Positions 7,228 to 15,987 of a stretch of 45,360 bases of DNA are shown here, in pieces. This DNA comes from Deltaproteobacteria bacterium. Its GTDB lineage: Bacteria; Myxococcota; JADLHZ01. Numbering within the stretch: the stretch's first letter is position 1; each line of letters begins with the position of its first letter. A program made the position numbers and the translations under genes. The notes under the pieces were generated by a model, which had not been told where the DNA came from, made no database searches, and worked only from the letters and a program-made list of their open reading frames with translations. The stretch covers positions 1-45,360 of the forward strand of contig JADLHZ010000160.1 of the NCBI GenBank assembly GCA_020848545.1. Direction: 5' to 3'.

Positions 7228-9726
7228 GTGAAACCGCACTCTCCTATCGAGCTGTCCATCGTCGACTGCATCGCCACCTGCGAAGTCGTGGACAAACTCG
7301 TCATCAACGTCGATGGCGCGCTGGCGCTCGGCTATCGGCTCCTGCCACTCGAGCTCACGGCTTCTTCGTCGGAGCGTATCGAGTCGGTGAGCGCCGGGCT
7401 CTCGGAAATGATTCGACGCCTGCCGGATGGCACCATCCTGCAGCTCATCGTCGACGTCGGTGAGGATCCCCCACCGAGCGTCACTGACTATGTCGCCCAC
7501 TGCGACCGGCAGGGTTCGGGCGAATCGGCCGAGAACACGCTCGCCATCGACGTCGCTTGTCACGTGCGTCGCCTCGCGTTTCGCAACGTCGGCTGCTGGC
7601 TCTTCGTCTGCCAACCATACGCCTTTCAAAGTGCGTCGATGGTGCGCGCCGGCGCTTTGCCCACTCCGTTTCCGGCGTGGTCTCGCGCAGGCTACGATCG
7701 TGCTTTGCGAGCGCTCGAGCACACTGCATTTTCGGTGCGCGATGCTTTCAATGCGGCGGGCATGTCGTGCCGTGACGCGGACGAGGCCGAGCTGCTCGCG
7801 CTCATGCAACGGGTCTTGAACCCACGCCGATCTCTAGCACCTATCGCAGCCGGTCGTAGTCACGATCCCGACGACGGTCCGTTCGGAGTGCGTGATTTGG
7901 ATCCAAGCTACACCCTCAGGGAACGGCTCGCTTGCACCGACTTCGCGATGCCCGAGCCTTCATTCGTCGTCGCCGGCGACGTCGGCATCCGTGTGCTATC
8001 GCTCAAGGATCTCCCGGAGACGACCGCACCCGCGATGCTCGGGAGCCTGTTCTTCGGCCTTGGTGCGCCCTATCGGCTGAGCCTCAGCATCGAGAAGCTC
8101 CCTGCCGAGCGCGCGCTTGCCGGGCTCAAGGTGCGGCGCTCGATGGCCAACGGCATCGCGGCGCTATCCGCGCGCCGGAACATCGACGCCGAGGTGCAAC
8201 ACGGCGAGATCGAAGCGCTGATGCAGGCGCTCTCGCAGTCGGCGCTGTCGCTCTGCGCGGTTCAGCTCACCTGCTCCCTGTTCGGGCGTACTCGGGAGGA
8301 TCTCTATGAACGAACCGAGCTTGCGACGCAGGTTTTCGCGCGTGCCGGCGGCATCTCAGCGCTGGTCGAGGACTATAACCATCTCGACGCCTACTTGAGT
8401 CAGCTCCCGGGCGCCGCTCACCGCTTTCGTCGCACGAAGACCGTCACCGATCTCAACGCCGGTCACATGCTCGTTCCCTTCGGAGCCTGGCACGGTTCGC
8501 GAACGGGTTTGCTCCTGCTTCGCGGCCGAGCGGGCGACGCGATTGTGTTCGATCCATTTTCCGATGAGCTGCCCGCATTCAACGGGCTCGTCATCGGCGG
8601 GTCTGGCTCTGGAAAGAGCTTTTTCACGAACTTGATGTTGGCAAACCATTTGGCGCTCGGCGGTGGCGCGGTCGTGGTCGACATCGGCGGCTCGTACCGG
8701 CGCCTAACCGAGATCTTCGGCGGAACCTACCTGGACGTCGGCCGGGTCGATTCGGTTGGGCTCAATCCGTTGCCGTCGCCTGCGGAGCTCAGCGATGCAA
8801 GCGACGAGGTTCGCGAGCAGAAGCTCCAGTTCATTGCCGGTTTTCTCGAGCTGCTCCTCTCGGAGAGCAAGGGCGGTATGCCGAACTCCGAGCGGGCCAT
8901 CATCGCGAAAGCGCTGTCTGCATTCTATTCACGCGACTCGGCGCGGGCGCGATCGCAAACACCGACGTCGCTCGCCGACATTCAGGCGTTTCTCGCCGAG
9001 TACGAGGAGCTCGAGCGAGAGGCTGCGCTGCGCCTTGCGCGCCGCTTCGATCTCTGGGTCCGCGGCCCGCGAGCACGCCTCTTTGCCAAGCGTATCGACC
9101 TCGACATGCGCCCGAGCATCGTCGCCATCGATCTGAAGTCCGTGGAAGGCGATCCGGACCTGCAAGCGGTTGCGTTGTACGTGCTCTCCTTCGTCATTTG
9201 GGCGAAGCTCGCCGATGCCCGCGGCCCGAAGCGGAACACGATGGTTGTCTTCGACGAGTGCTGGGCGCTGCTCTCGAACGCGCCGGCCGCGCGCTTGATC
9301 GAAAATCTGGTTCGGACGGCTCGTAAATATGGCGCCGGTCTTTGGTGCCTGTCGCAGTCCGTCGACGATTTTGCCAACGCGACAATCGGCCCGGCGCTCC
9401 TGTCGAACAGCTTCAATCGCGTTCTCCTGCGTCACGCGTTTGGCCACGAGCGCGTTGCCGAATTGTGTGCGTTGACCGACCACGGCCTCGCTGCATTTCG
9501 GACACTGACCTACGTGAAAGGCAGGTTCAGCGAAGCGTTCCTGCAGAGCGGCAACCATGCCGAGCTCGTCCAGATCACGCCGTCACCGCTCGCGTACTGG
9601 ATGGCGACGACCAACGCCGCCGACAAAGCGCTCGAGCAATCGACGCGTGAAAAGAACCGCACCACTGCGCCCACGAAGATCCTCGCCGCGCTCGCCAAGC
9701 GTTTCCCGATGGGAGCTGTATCATGA
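7228..9726 (+). CDS. virB4: VirB4/TrbE-family secretion ATPase
   Basis: Cytoplasmic/inner-membrane-associated ATPase that energises pilus biogenesis and substrate transport. 832 residues, the usual VirB4 size. The N-terminal half is the channel-docking region. The C-terminal ATPase domain has Walker A GGSGSGKS at 457-464 and Walker B VVFDECW with Asp676-Glu677, then the WCLSQSVDDF sensor motif. The GTG at 7228 is preferred over a longer frame that starts inside virB3; a GAGGTG site lies 6 bases upstream and the first residues VKPHSPIELS are plausible. A GTG at 7219 is a possible alternative. It overlaps the next gene by four bases (ATGA). Confidence 0.92.
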   Translation: MKPHSPIELSIVDCIATCEVVDKLVINVDGALALGYRLLPLELTASSSERIESVSAGLSEMIRRLPDGTILQLIVDVGEDPPPSVTDYVAHCDRQGSGESAENTLAIDVACHVRRLAFRNVGCWLFVCQPYAFQSASMVRAGALPTPFPAWSRAGYDRALRALEHTAFSVRDAFNAAGMSCRDADEAELLALMQRVLNPRRSLAPIAAGRSHDPDDGPFGVRDLDPSYTLRERLACTDFAMPEPSFVVAGDVGIRVLSLKDLPETTAPAMLGSLFFGLGAPYRLSLSIEKLPAERALAGLKVRRSMANGIAALSARRNIDAEVQHGEIEALMQALSQSALSLCAVQLTCSLFGRTREDLYERTELATQVFARAGGISALVEDYNHLDAYLSQLPGAAHRFRRTKTVTDLNAGHMLVPFGAWHGSRTGLLLLRGRAGDAIVFDPFSDELPAFNGLVIGGSGSGKSFFTNLMLANHLALGGGAVVVDIGGSYRRLTEIFGGTYLDVGRVDSVGLNPLPSPAELSDASDEVREQKLQFIAGFLELLLSESKGGMPNSERAIIAKALSAFYSRDSARARSQTPTSLADIQAFLAEYEELEREAALRLARRFDLWVRGPRARLFAKRIDLDMRPSIVAIDLKSVEGDPDLQAVALYVLSFVIWAKLADARGPKRNTMVVFDECWALLSNAPAARLIENLVRTARKYGAGLWCLSQSVDDFANATIGPALLSNSFNRVLLRHAFGHERVAELCALTDHGLAAFRTLTYVKGRFSEAFLQSGNHAELVQITPSPLAYWMATTNAADKALEQSTREKNRTTAPTKILAALAKRFPMGAVS

Positions 9727-10538
9727 AGCTCAAACACTCCTTCGCACTGGGCGTGCTAATCATCGCGTTCGCTGCGCCGACCAAAGTACACGCCGGCGCG
9801 TCGATCTTCGGCTTCTCTATCGGCGACGACACGATGACGCTCGGCGCGATCCTGGCCCAGGCGATCCAGCAGACGAAGTTCCTCTCGGACCTGGCAGCGT
9901 TCTCGAAGGACGTGAAGGAGAGCGTCGCCTTCGTGCGCGACGTCTACGAGACCGGCGACGACGTGATCCACGGTCGCTGGGAGGAGCTTTCGCAGCAGTT
10001 CCTCATGGACGTCGTCATGAGCGATAGAAATCTGGCCGAGATCTATCGCAACAGCGAGGACATCATCTCGCAGCGCGTCGGCCGTTCGCGCAGCTTCCGG
10101 CGCCTAGTAGACGCGGGGCTCGGCCGCCTGCTCTTCGAGACCTTTGGACCCTATCCATTTGGTCAGCACGCCGACCAGTACGCGTTGTCGGACTACCACT
10201 CGATGAGCCTCGCCTCGATCGCCGACGACGTCGTCGCCGCGTCACACGAACGCAGCCGGATGATCACCCAGGCGTGGAACGACTGCCTCGGCGGGCTCGA
10301 GGAGTGCGAGTTCGCCGCCGGCAAGATGAACGCGTTGCAGGCGTCGATCCTGCAGCAGCAGCTATCGCTCCAATCCGAACAAGCTCGCGCGCAGGCAACA
10401 GAGAACGCGATTCGAAACGCGGAGCGCAAAGGGCGCGAGCGCGAGCTGCAGTTCATGCAGCGCGACGTCGTGCGCGGGCTGTCGGACTTCGGCGTCAACA
10501 GCAAGACGAAACTCTACCGTGAGGAGGACTTTCAGTGA
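9723..10538 (+). CDS. VirB5/TrbJ-like periplasmic or pilus-tip protein
   Basis: A 271-residue secreted protein. Residues 1-24 form a clear signal peptide (KLKHSFALGVLIIAFAAP, cleavage after KVHA). The mature protein is largely helical, with long amphipathic stretches (about 60-110) and a charged coiled-coil near 205-245, ending in a basic region. This matches the all-alpha build of VirB5/TrbJ proteins, which sit at the pilus tip and aid adhesion to recipients. Two Cys (DCLGGLEEC) could form a disulfide. Location between virB4 and virB6 is the canonical VirB5 position. Family assigned by architecture and synteny rather than by a motif. Confidence 0.7.
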   Translation: MKLKHSFALGVLIIAFAAPTKVHAGASIFGFSIGDDTMTLGAILAQAIQQTKFLSDLAAFSKDVKESVAFVRDVYETGDDVIHGRWEELSQQFLMDVVMSDRNLAEIYRNSEDIISQRVGRSRSFRRLVDAGLGRLLFETFGPYPFGQHADQYALSDYHSMSLASIADDVVAASHERSRMITQAWNDCLGGLEECEFAAGKMNALQASILQQQLSLQSEQARAQATENAIRNAERKGRERELQFMQRDVVRGLSDFGVNSKTKLYREEDFQ

Positions 10539-11584
10539 TCGAGCTTCAACCCGTTTACGACCTGGGCTATCAGGTGCACAACGCGCTCAAGCCGGTGGCA
10601 TTTGGGCTGCTGGCCGGTGGAACAGCAATCGCATACGCGGTTTCGCACTTACAGGTGTCGATGCCCGGGCGAAGCGCGCCATCGAATCCTCTGCTGGTAT
10701 TGCTCCAAGGGTTCGCGCTCGCGATCCTGCTGACGCTCACCGGCAAGATCAACACCACCGTGCAGACGCAGTTTCACGCGCTGTCCGAGGTCGTCGGTGG
10801 GCGCACGGCGATCGAGAGCTTTCTGAAGCAATACACGAGGGCGCTCGACAAAGATGTTGGCGAAGACAAGTCGACGTGGGAGTATGCGACCGAAAAAGTC
10901 GCCGGCTTCGTGAGCGGGCTGCTAACGCTGGTGACGAGCTTCATCGCGCTCATCCTGTTGCATGTCTTCGACTTCGTTCGCGCGCTGCTGTTCGCGATCC
11001 TCGTGGCGGTGAGCCCACTGGCGATCGCGTTGGCCATCCTGCCGACCTCAGGTTCGCTCGGCAAATGGCTCACCGCGCTCTTCGAGATCGCGTCGTGGGA
11101 GGTCATCGCGTCGATCACGACCAAGATGGCAGCGTCGGCCAGCATCGGCGCGCTCGGCAAGGGCATGACGCTCGATTGGGTCACCTTGGTCTTGTCCGCG
11201 CTGCTTCTGTGTGTCGCCGTTTCATTGACCCCAACCATCGCATCGCGCCTCGTTGGACAGGGTTTTGGCGCGCTCGGTCCGGCGATGCTGGCGACGGCGC
11301 AACAGCGTGGTGGCGCGATCATCGGCGGCTTGGCAAAGGGTCTTGGCTCCCGCTCGGACGAAGGCGATCGCGGCCGGGCGCACCGGCGGCCAGGCGGCGC
11401 GGCAAGCCCGCACGCCGATGGTGCGGATCGGCAACAACGTGGGTTCGTCAACGTCATGCCACATGGAAGCCGACTCTATCGCGGCGGACCGGCTCGGGCG
11501 GCCCATGACGTTGGCGCGCCGGCAGAGCGGGGGCGGGAACCGTCGCCGACGAGCTCCGCCAACGATGATCGGGAGGAAACATGA
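10535..11584 (+). CDS. virB6: VirB6/TrbL-like polytopic inner-membrane channel protein
   Basis: A 349-residue protein with about six membrane helices (roughly residues 18-36, 50-66, 125-148, 150-175, 195-215 and 218-240) and a long hydrophilic, Gly/Ala/Arg-rich C-terminal tail from about 265. The central segment FVSGLLTLVTSFIAL followed by LLFAILVAVSPLAIAL resembles the VirB6/TrbL core that contacts translocating DNA. The GTG at 10535 overlaps the upstream stop. It runs into the next gene with an ATGA overlap. Low-complexity composition of the tail makes its exact reading frame the least certain part. Confidence 0.8.
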   Translation: MIELQPVYDLGYQVHNALKPVAFGLLAGGTAIAYAVSHLQVSMPGRSAPSNPLLVLLQGFALAILLTLTGKINTTVQTQFHALSEVVGGRTAIESFLKQYTRALDKDVGEDKSTWEYATEKVAGFVSGLLTLVTSFIALILLHVFDFVRALLFAILVAVSPLAIALAILPTSGSLGKWLTALFEIASWEVIASITTKMAASASIGALGKGMTLDWVTLVLSALLLCVAVSLTPTIASRLVGQGFGALGPAMLATAQQRGGAIIGGLAKGLGSRSDEGDRGRAHRRPGGAASPHADGADRQQRGFVNVMPHGSRLYRGGPARAAHDVGAPAERGREPSPTSSANDDREET

Positions 11585-12270
11585 CCGAAAAATCTGGTTT
11601 CTTCGAGACGGTTCCTTCAACCGTGTTCACGGCAAGGAAGGCGGTACAGCCGGAGGTTTGGACACGGGCCTTCAAGATCGCCAAGATCACCGGCGTCTTG
11701 CTCGCGCTCTCTTTGGGGCTGAATGCGTTGCTCACTGGTCTGGCTGTCGCGCTCGCGTTCCGGCCGGCCGATGTCGTCGTCGTCGACAAGCTCGGCCAAG
11801 CGAGCTTCGTGCCGGCGGCGGCCAAGGTCGGCGCGGATCCGGTCGAGGTCGAGGCCGAAGCCTTCGCCAGACAGTGGGTGCGCGATTTCATGTCGCTCGA
11901 CGCCGTCACGGCGAAGGACGACCTCGCACGGGCGCTGAGCGCGACCCACCCCGAGTTGCAGAAACGGCTCCGTGCGCAGCTGATCGACAGTGGCGCAATC
12001 GATAAGATTCGCGCGGCCTTCGTTCACTCGTCGGTGAAATTCGACGACGTACGCGTCGCCCGTGCGGCCGACGATCGTTTCTCTGTGACCGTCACGGGCG
12101 CTCGGACGCTCACCGCGATGGGCGCGACGAACCGAACCTTCGCCGAGAATTTCTCACTCGAATTGGTGCTCGTTCACACAGAACGCACCCGCCAGTCGCC
12201 AAACGGCCTCCTCGTGCGCTACGCGGGCGGCTCGTTCGGCGACAACCTGCCGATCGGAGAGAAGAAATGA
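11581..12270 (+). CDS. virB8: VirB8/TrbF-like inner-membrane assembly factor
   Basis: A 229-residue bitopic protein: cytoplasmic N-terminus (1-35), one membrane helix (about 37-59, VLLALSLGLNALLTGLAVAL) and a periplasmic domain of about 165 residues. That domain shows the NTF2-like helix-then-sheet pattern of VirB8 (VEAEAFARQWVRDFMSLD, later SVTVTGARTLTAMG and LELVLVHTERTR with LLVRYAGG at the end). VirB8 nucleates the core complex and contacts VirB9 and VirB10. The gene lies directly before two VirB9-like genes, as expected. Start and stop are both coupled by ATGA overlaps. Confidence 0.82.
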   Translation: MTEKSGFFETVPSTVFTARKAVQPEVWTRAFKIAKITGVLLALSLGLNALLTGLAVALAFRPADVVVVDKLGQASFVPAAAKVGADPVEVEAEAFARQWVRDFMSLDAVTAKDDLARALSATHPELQKRLRAQLIDSGAIDKIRAAFVHSSVKFDDVRVARAADDRFSVTVTGARTLTAMGATNRTFAENFSLELVLVHTERTRQSPNGLLVRYAGGSFGDNLPIGEKK

Positions 12271-12623
12271 GCCTCCTCTTGTCATTACTATTGACCGTAC
12301 AGCCGCAGCGTACGGTCTCTGTCTCGGCGAAAGACCCTGCGCCACACATCTCCGTCGGCATCGCCGAGAACGCGGTCACGTCGTTCCTTCTATACGCCGA
12401 ACCGACGAAGGCCGAGTTGCTCTTGGATGGAAGGAAAGAGGACGTACCGATCCACAAGAACACCGTCCACATCGTCGCCAAGAAGGCGAAGATCGGGGCC
12501 AAGGGTGTCTTGACCGCGTTCATGCCCGGCGGCCAAAAGCTCGTGATCGAAGCGATCATGACGAAGTTCGATCTCGCTGACGGTTACATCACTGTCGTGG
12601 TCGTCGATGAAAGGGGTGGATGA
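12267..12623 (+). CDS. Small secreted VirB9-N-like protein
   Basis: A 118-residue protein with a short hydrophobic start (MSLLLSLLLTV) that could export it to the periplasm. The rest is beta-rich. Its pattern (AVTSFLLYAEPTKAELLLDG, then KNTVHIVAK, GAKGVLTAF, GGQKLVIEAIM, YITVVVVDE) parallels the N-terminal part of the next protein (GVVTSVHFPSPVLVEDVVCG, ANTQLNF, GKSFATNC, TGLTVTIGI, FVDVLVEL). Both fit the VirB9/TraK-like N-terminal domain, so this looks like a stand-alone duplicate of that domain. No Cys for lipidation is present, so it is not a classical VirB7. Coupled on both sides by ATGA overlaps. Confidence 0.62.
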   Translation: MSLLLSLLLTVQPQRTVSVSAKDPAPHISVGIAENAVTSFLLYAEPTKAELLLDGRKEDVPIHKNTVHIVAKKAKIGAKGVLTAFMPGGQKLVIEAIMTKFDLADGYITVVVVDERGG

Positions 12624-13468
12624 TCATGGTTTTCCTTCTCGCGCTGCTCGCAGCCGCAGACGTGAAGCCGGCGCCGGCACGCAACTACAAAATCGATGAT
12701 GCCTCGCGCGGCAAGACGCTCGAGCTCCGCGTCGCGACCGGCGTCGTCACCAGCGTTCACTTTCCGTCGCCGGTTCTTGTGGAGGATGTCGTATGCGGGA
12801 ACCCCGGCGCGTTCGTCATCAAACCGACGCTCGCCAACACGCAGCTGAACTTCGGGCCGCAACCGAGCGTGGGGAAGAGCTTCGCGACCAACTGCAATGT
12901 GCCGCTGAGCACCGGGCTCACGGTAACGATCGGAATCATCGCATCGGCGACACCCGATACCTTCGTCGACGTGCTGGTCGAGCTGAAGACGCCGCCTACG
13001 CCGGCGCCCGTGAAAACGACGATCGATGAGAGCGCGGTCGAAGAGCGAGTGTTCAAAGTCGAAAAGCAATGCCAAGATGAGCATGAGCAGGTTCTCGTCG
13101 ACAAAGCGGCACAGGCCATCGTCATGCGCCACATCAATGAGCGCGCGATCCACGACTTCGTCATCCTTGCCGTGCTCGATCACGTGAAGATCGGCTCGCG
13201 CGGGCTCCTGCGCTTCTCGGTCGAGAACCACACGCGCGTTCCCTGGGCCGCTGGTGCCGTGCGCGTCTCGTTCTACGTGCCGGGCAAGGACGTCAAGGTG
13301 ATCGAGACGAAGGCCGGGTTCACGAAGCCGATCGCCGGAGTAGCAGAGGAGATCTTTGGCGCCGTCAGCTTCGAAATGATCGATCTGCCGGCCGACGCCA
13401 AGTTCTCGCTCGAGGTTCTGGAACGGAACGGTTCCAGGCACCCAAAGGTCGACGGTTTTCGGCTCTGA
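12620..13468 (+). CDS. VirB9-like/DUF2381-like periplasmic protein
   Basis: A 282-residue exported protein (hydrophobic N-terminus MIMVFLLALLAAADV). The N-terminal domain (about 25-135) has the strand pattern of VirB9/TrbG (LELRVATGVVTSVHFPSP). It is followed by a helical segment with one Cys (about 137-185) and a beta domain whose FSVENHTRVPWAAGAVRVSF stretch resembles Myxococcus DUF2381 proteins, which have the same two-part design. It occupies the VirB9 position next to virB8 and is the best candidate for the outer-membrane-side partner of the kinase-VirB10 fusion. It lacks a clear canonical VirB9 C-terminal signature, so the assignment rests on domain layout and synteny. A 93-bp gap follows before the XRE gene. 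Confidence 0.66.
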   Translation: MIMVFLLALLAAADVKPAPARNYKIDDASRGKTLELRVATGVVTSVHFPSPVLVEDVVCGNPGAFVIKPTLANTQLNFGPQPSVGKSFATNCNVPLSTGLTVTIGIIASATPDTFVDVLVELKTPPTPAPVKTTIDESAVEERVFKVEKQCQDEHEQVLVDKAAQAIVMRHINERAIHDFVILAVLDHVKIGSRGLLRFSVENHTRVPWAAGAVRVSFYVPGKDVKVIETKAGFTKPIAGVAEEIFGAVSFEMIDLPADAKFSLEVLERNGSRHPKVDGFRL

Positions 13469-13561
13469 TCGACCCGCGAGACTACGACACGTTGCGCAAC
13501 GCGCCGCGGCGTTGCTTTTCCGTTGACTAATTTGTCGACGCTTTCGTAGGTGCGCCGCTCT

Positions 13562-13888
13562 ATGAAAAAGCCCGGTAACGCGAAAAACGCGACTGCGCCC
13601 CCACTCTCGCCACACGACGCCCTGCGCCTGATGCGCGAGACCGCTCGCTTTACCCAGGCCGAGATCGCGCGCGCGCTCAAGATCAACCGAGCGTTTCTCT
13701 GCCGCATGGAGCTCGGAAAGAGCACGGTCAGCATCAAGGTGCTTCAGGCGTACGCGCGCATGTGCGGATTTCAGATCCAGCTCAAGGCACCGACAGGAAG
13801 ACATCACAGCGTCGAGACGGGCGTCGGCTACAAGCGTCGCCGTTCGCCCGGTCGGCGCGCTCAAGGAGAGCAACATGCGCGCGTTTGA
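13562..13888 (+). CDS. XRE/HipB-like helix-turn-helix regulator
   Basis: A 108-residue DNA-binding protein. After a flexible basic tail, the helix-turn-helix spans about residues 20-75 (LRLMRETARFTQAEIARALK, INRAFLCRMELGKSTVSIKV), with the TQAEIARAL recognition pattern typical of Cro/C1 and HipB proteins, and a basic C-terminus. The ATG at 13562 is preferred; a GTG at 13550 is in frame. Its last 14 bases overlap the start of the kinase-VirB10 gene, so the two are probably co-translated. The 93-bp upstream gap contains TTGACT at 13523-13528 and could be an internal promoter or its own operator. No toxin partner is seen. Likely regulates the secretion genes. Confidence 0.8.
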   Translation: MKKPGNAKNATAPPLSPHDALRLMRETARFTQAEIARALKINRAFLCRMELGKSTVSIKVLQAYARMCGFQIQLKAPTGRHHSVETGVGYKRRRSPGRRAQGEQHARV

Positions 13889-15980
13889 GCCAGGCGACGT
13901 CTTGAAGGAGCGCTACAGCATCGATCGTCAAATCGGCGCCGGTGGCATGGGCTCGGTGTACCTCGCGAGCCACCTGAAGCTCGAGATGCCCGTCGCCGTG
14001 AAGACCTGTCATTTGGGGCTGAACGTCGCGCCGGCAGACCGGCCGGACTACATGCGGCGCTTCAAGCGCGAGGCGCGCGCGTTGATGAAGCTCAAGCACA
14101 CGAACATCATCGGCGTGCTCGACTACGACGTCGCAGAGGACACGCCGTTTCTCGTCATGGAGTATTTCAAAGGACTGTCGGCGCTCGCCTGGGGCGAACA
14201 GCACAAGCCGACAGCCCGCCAATGGCTCTCCGTCTTTCGGCCGCTGTTCGAGGCGCTCGCCGTCGCCCACCGCGTCGGCATCGTTCATCGCGACATCAAG
14301 GCGCCAAATGTTCTCGTACGCGGTGGCGCCGACGCACCCGAGGTCATGCTGATCGACTGGGGTGTCGCCTTCGATCCGAACTTGAGCGGCCTCACACAGC
14401 AGGGAGCGGTCGTAGGGAGCCCGGGAAGCATCGATCCAGCCCGCTACGTCGGAGCGCCATATACACCGCAGTCGGACATCTACTCGCTCGGCGCGCTGAT
14501 GTATTGGGCGCTCACCGCAGAGCCGCCGATCGTGCCGAAGGCTGGTCAGAACAAACACGAGGCAAACGCCGAGAACAGGATCGTCCCACCGCACGAGCTG
14601 AATCCCGCGATCTCGGGCGACCTCGAAGAGTTCCTGGTCGCGATGCTCGAGACGAATCCAGACAATCGTCCGCCGTCCGCGCTCGCGTGCGTGGCGATCA
14701 TCGGTGCGCTCGAGAATGGAACCGAAGTCGACTGGGAGGGAATCTATGCGAGATTTCCGAAGCGACCGTTCGTTCCAGCGGCCGACCTCGAAGATGTCGC
14801 CGAGCCCGCCCCGGCGCCGCCAGCCGGCGGAACCAAGCGGCTCGAGCCAACGGCGAGGGAAGGGAAAGGCGAAGGAGCCGGCGCGAACGAAGTCGACATC
14901 GCGCTCAGCCAAGCAGGCGAAGTGAAAATCGATGCGCCTCTTGACCCGAAGAAGAAGGAATCTCCGGCCGCGCGCCTCGACAAGAATCTCGGGCGAATGG
15001 GCGTGACGGCGCCGAGGGCGCGACGCTGGATGAAGATGGGAGTCGCCGCCGCTGCCTTCGTTGCTTTCGTCGCGACGCTTGCGCTCATTATGAAACGCCC
15101 ACCGCCCGCAAGCGGCGACATACCGCCACAGGATTCGACTCTCGGCGCGCTCGTTACCCCCGACGATATCGAACGGGCAACGAAGGCCGCTCCGCCGGCG
15201 CTCGAGCAGGTGATCGAGGCAAAGAAGGGCGACGTCCCCGCCGGCAACGAACGTCTCGACCAGTTCAAGAGCGACATTCGCGCCCGCTACGGGACAAAGG
15301 CGGGGAACAGCTCCGAGAGCGCTGCAAAGGCAAAGAAGAGCACGGACGTAGCGCCAGCAGCGGCCGAGCCTCAACAACTGACGCTCGGGATCGTTCATCA
15401 ACCATCTGCCCCGCCCGCGAAATCCGATGGCGAGAAGGGTCGCGAGCAACAGCTGACGATCCCACACGGCACGCGCGTCACGGCTTTCCTCGTCGACCTG
15501 CTGGACACGTCGAGCGCGGAGCCGGTTCGGGCGGAGCTGCGATCCTCGCTGCGCGTCGACGACAAGGTCGTGATTCCCGTCGGCTCGGTCCTCATCGGCG
15601 CGTCATCTTTCAAAGACGAATTGCGCGCGTCGGCCAGCTTCACGCGGGTCATCTTGCGCGACGGTCGCGAGTTTCCGATTCGAGCCGTCGCGGTCCTCAA
15701 GGACGGGCGCGAGGGCATCGCCGGAGGTCAGTTCGAATACGGCGATTCGTCGAAGAAGGGGGAAGGCGGACGCATTGTCGGCGAGGTTGCCGGAGAGGCT
15801 GCGTTGGACATTGCGAGCATGGTGCTTCCTGGAGCCGACGCGCTGAGCCGTACCGGCAAGAACGCGATCAGCCGCGAGAGCTCGAAGGTCCGCGACAAGA
15901 AGGACGACACGCCACGGAAGCGCGACCGCATGATCGTGACCCGCGGGACCGAGCTAATCATACAATTCATGGCAATGTAA
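13875..15980 (+). CDS. Ser/Thr protein kinase fused to a VirB10/TrbI-type C-terminal domain
   Basis: A 701-residue bitopic protein with two recognisable halves. Residues 14-285 form a Hanks kinase: glycine loop IGAGGMGSVY, VAVK (Lys43), FKREARALMKLKH with the helix-C Glu, HRDIKAPN (Asp140, Asn145), DWG (Asp161) and SDIYSLG. The APE motif is replaced by DPARY, but catalytic residues are intact. A charged linker leads to one membrane helix (about 387-406), then a Pro/Ala/Lys-rich periplasmic stretch to about 525. Residues 527-701 read as a VirB10 C-terminal domain: IPHGTRVTAFLVDLL, VVIPVGSVLIGASS, FTRVILRDGREFPIRAV, GIAGGQF, a hydrophobic insert (about 633-652) where the antenna lies, and IVTRGTELIIQF. 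This topology is exactly that of VirB10, with the kinase replacing the usual short cytoplasmic tail. No other VirB10 gene is present. Transcription is coupled to the XRE gene. Confidence 0.88.
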   Translation: MRAFEPGDVLKERYSIDRQIGAGGMGSVYLASHLKLEMPVAVKTCHLGLNVAPADRPDYMRRFKREARALMKLKHTNIIGVLDYDVAEDTPFLVMEYFKGLSALAWGEQHKPTARQWLSVFRPLFEALAVAHRVGIVHRDIKAPNVLVRGGADAPEVMLIDWGVAFDPNLSGLTQQGAVVGSPGSIDPARYVGAPYTPQSDIYSLGALMYWALTAEPPIVPKAGQNKHEANAENRIVPPHELNPAISGDLEEFLVAMLETNPDNRPPSALACVAIIGALENGTEVDWEGIYARFPKRPFVPAADLEDVAEPAPAPPAGGTKRLEPTAREGKGEGAGANEVDIALSQAGEVKIDAPLDPKKKESPAARLDKNLGRMGVTAPRARRWMKMGVAAAAFVAFVATLALIMKRPPPASGDIPPQDSTLGALVTPDDIERATKAAPPALEQVIEAKKGDVPAGNERLDQFKSDIRARYGTKAGNSSESAAKAKKSTDVAPAAAEPQQLTLGIVHQPSAPPAKSDGEKGREQQLTIPHGTRVTAFLVDLLDTSSAEPVRAELRSSLRVDDKVVIPVGSVLIGASSFKDELRASASFTRVILRDGREFPIRAVAVLKDGREGIAGGQFEYGDSSKKGEGGRIVGEVAGEAALDIASMVLPGADALSRTGKNAISRESSKVRDKKDDTPRKRDRMIVTRGTELIIQFMAM

Positions 15981-15987
15981 CGATGTG

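Noticed and set aside
13875-15980. Kinase and VirB10 domains as two genes joined by a frameshift or assembly error
   Set aside because: The frame is continuous for 701 codons. The linker contains a proper membrane helix and periplasmic-type linker in the right order for VirB10 topology, and no stop or ribosome site separates the halves.
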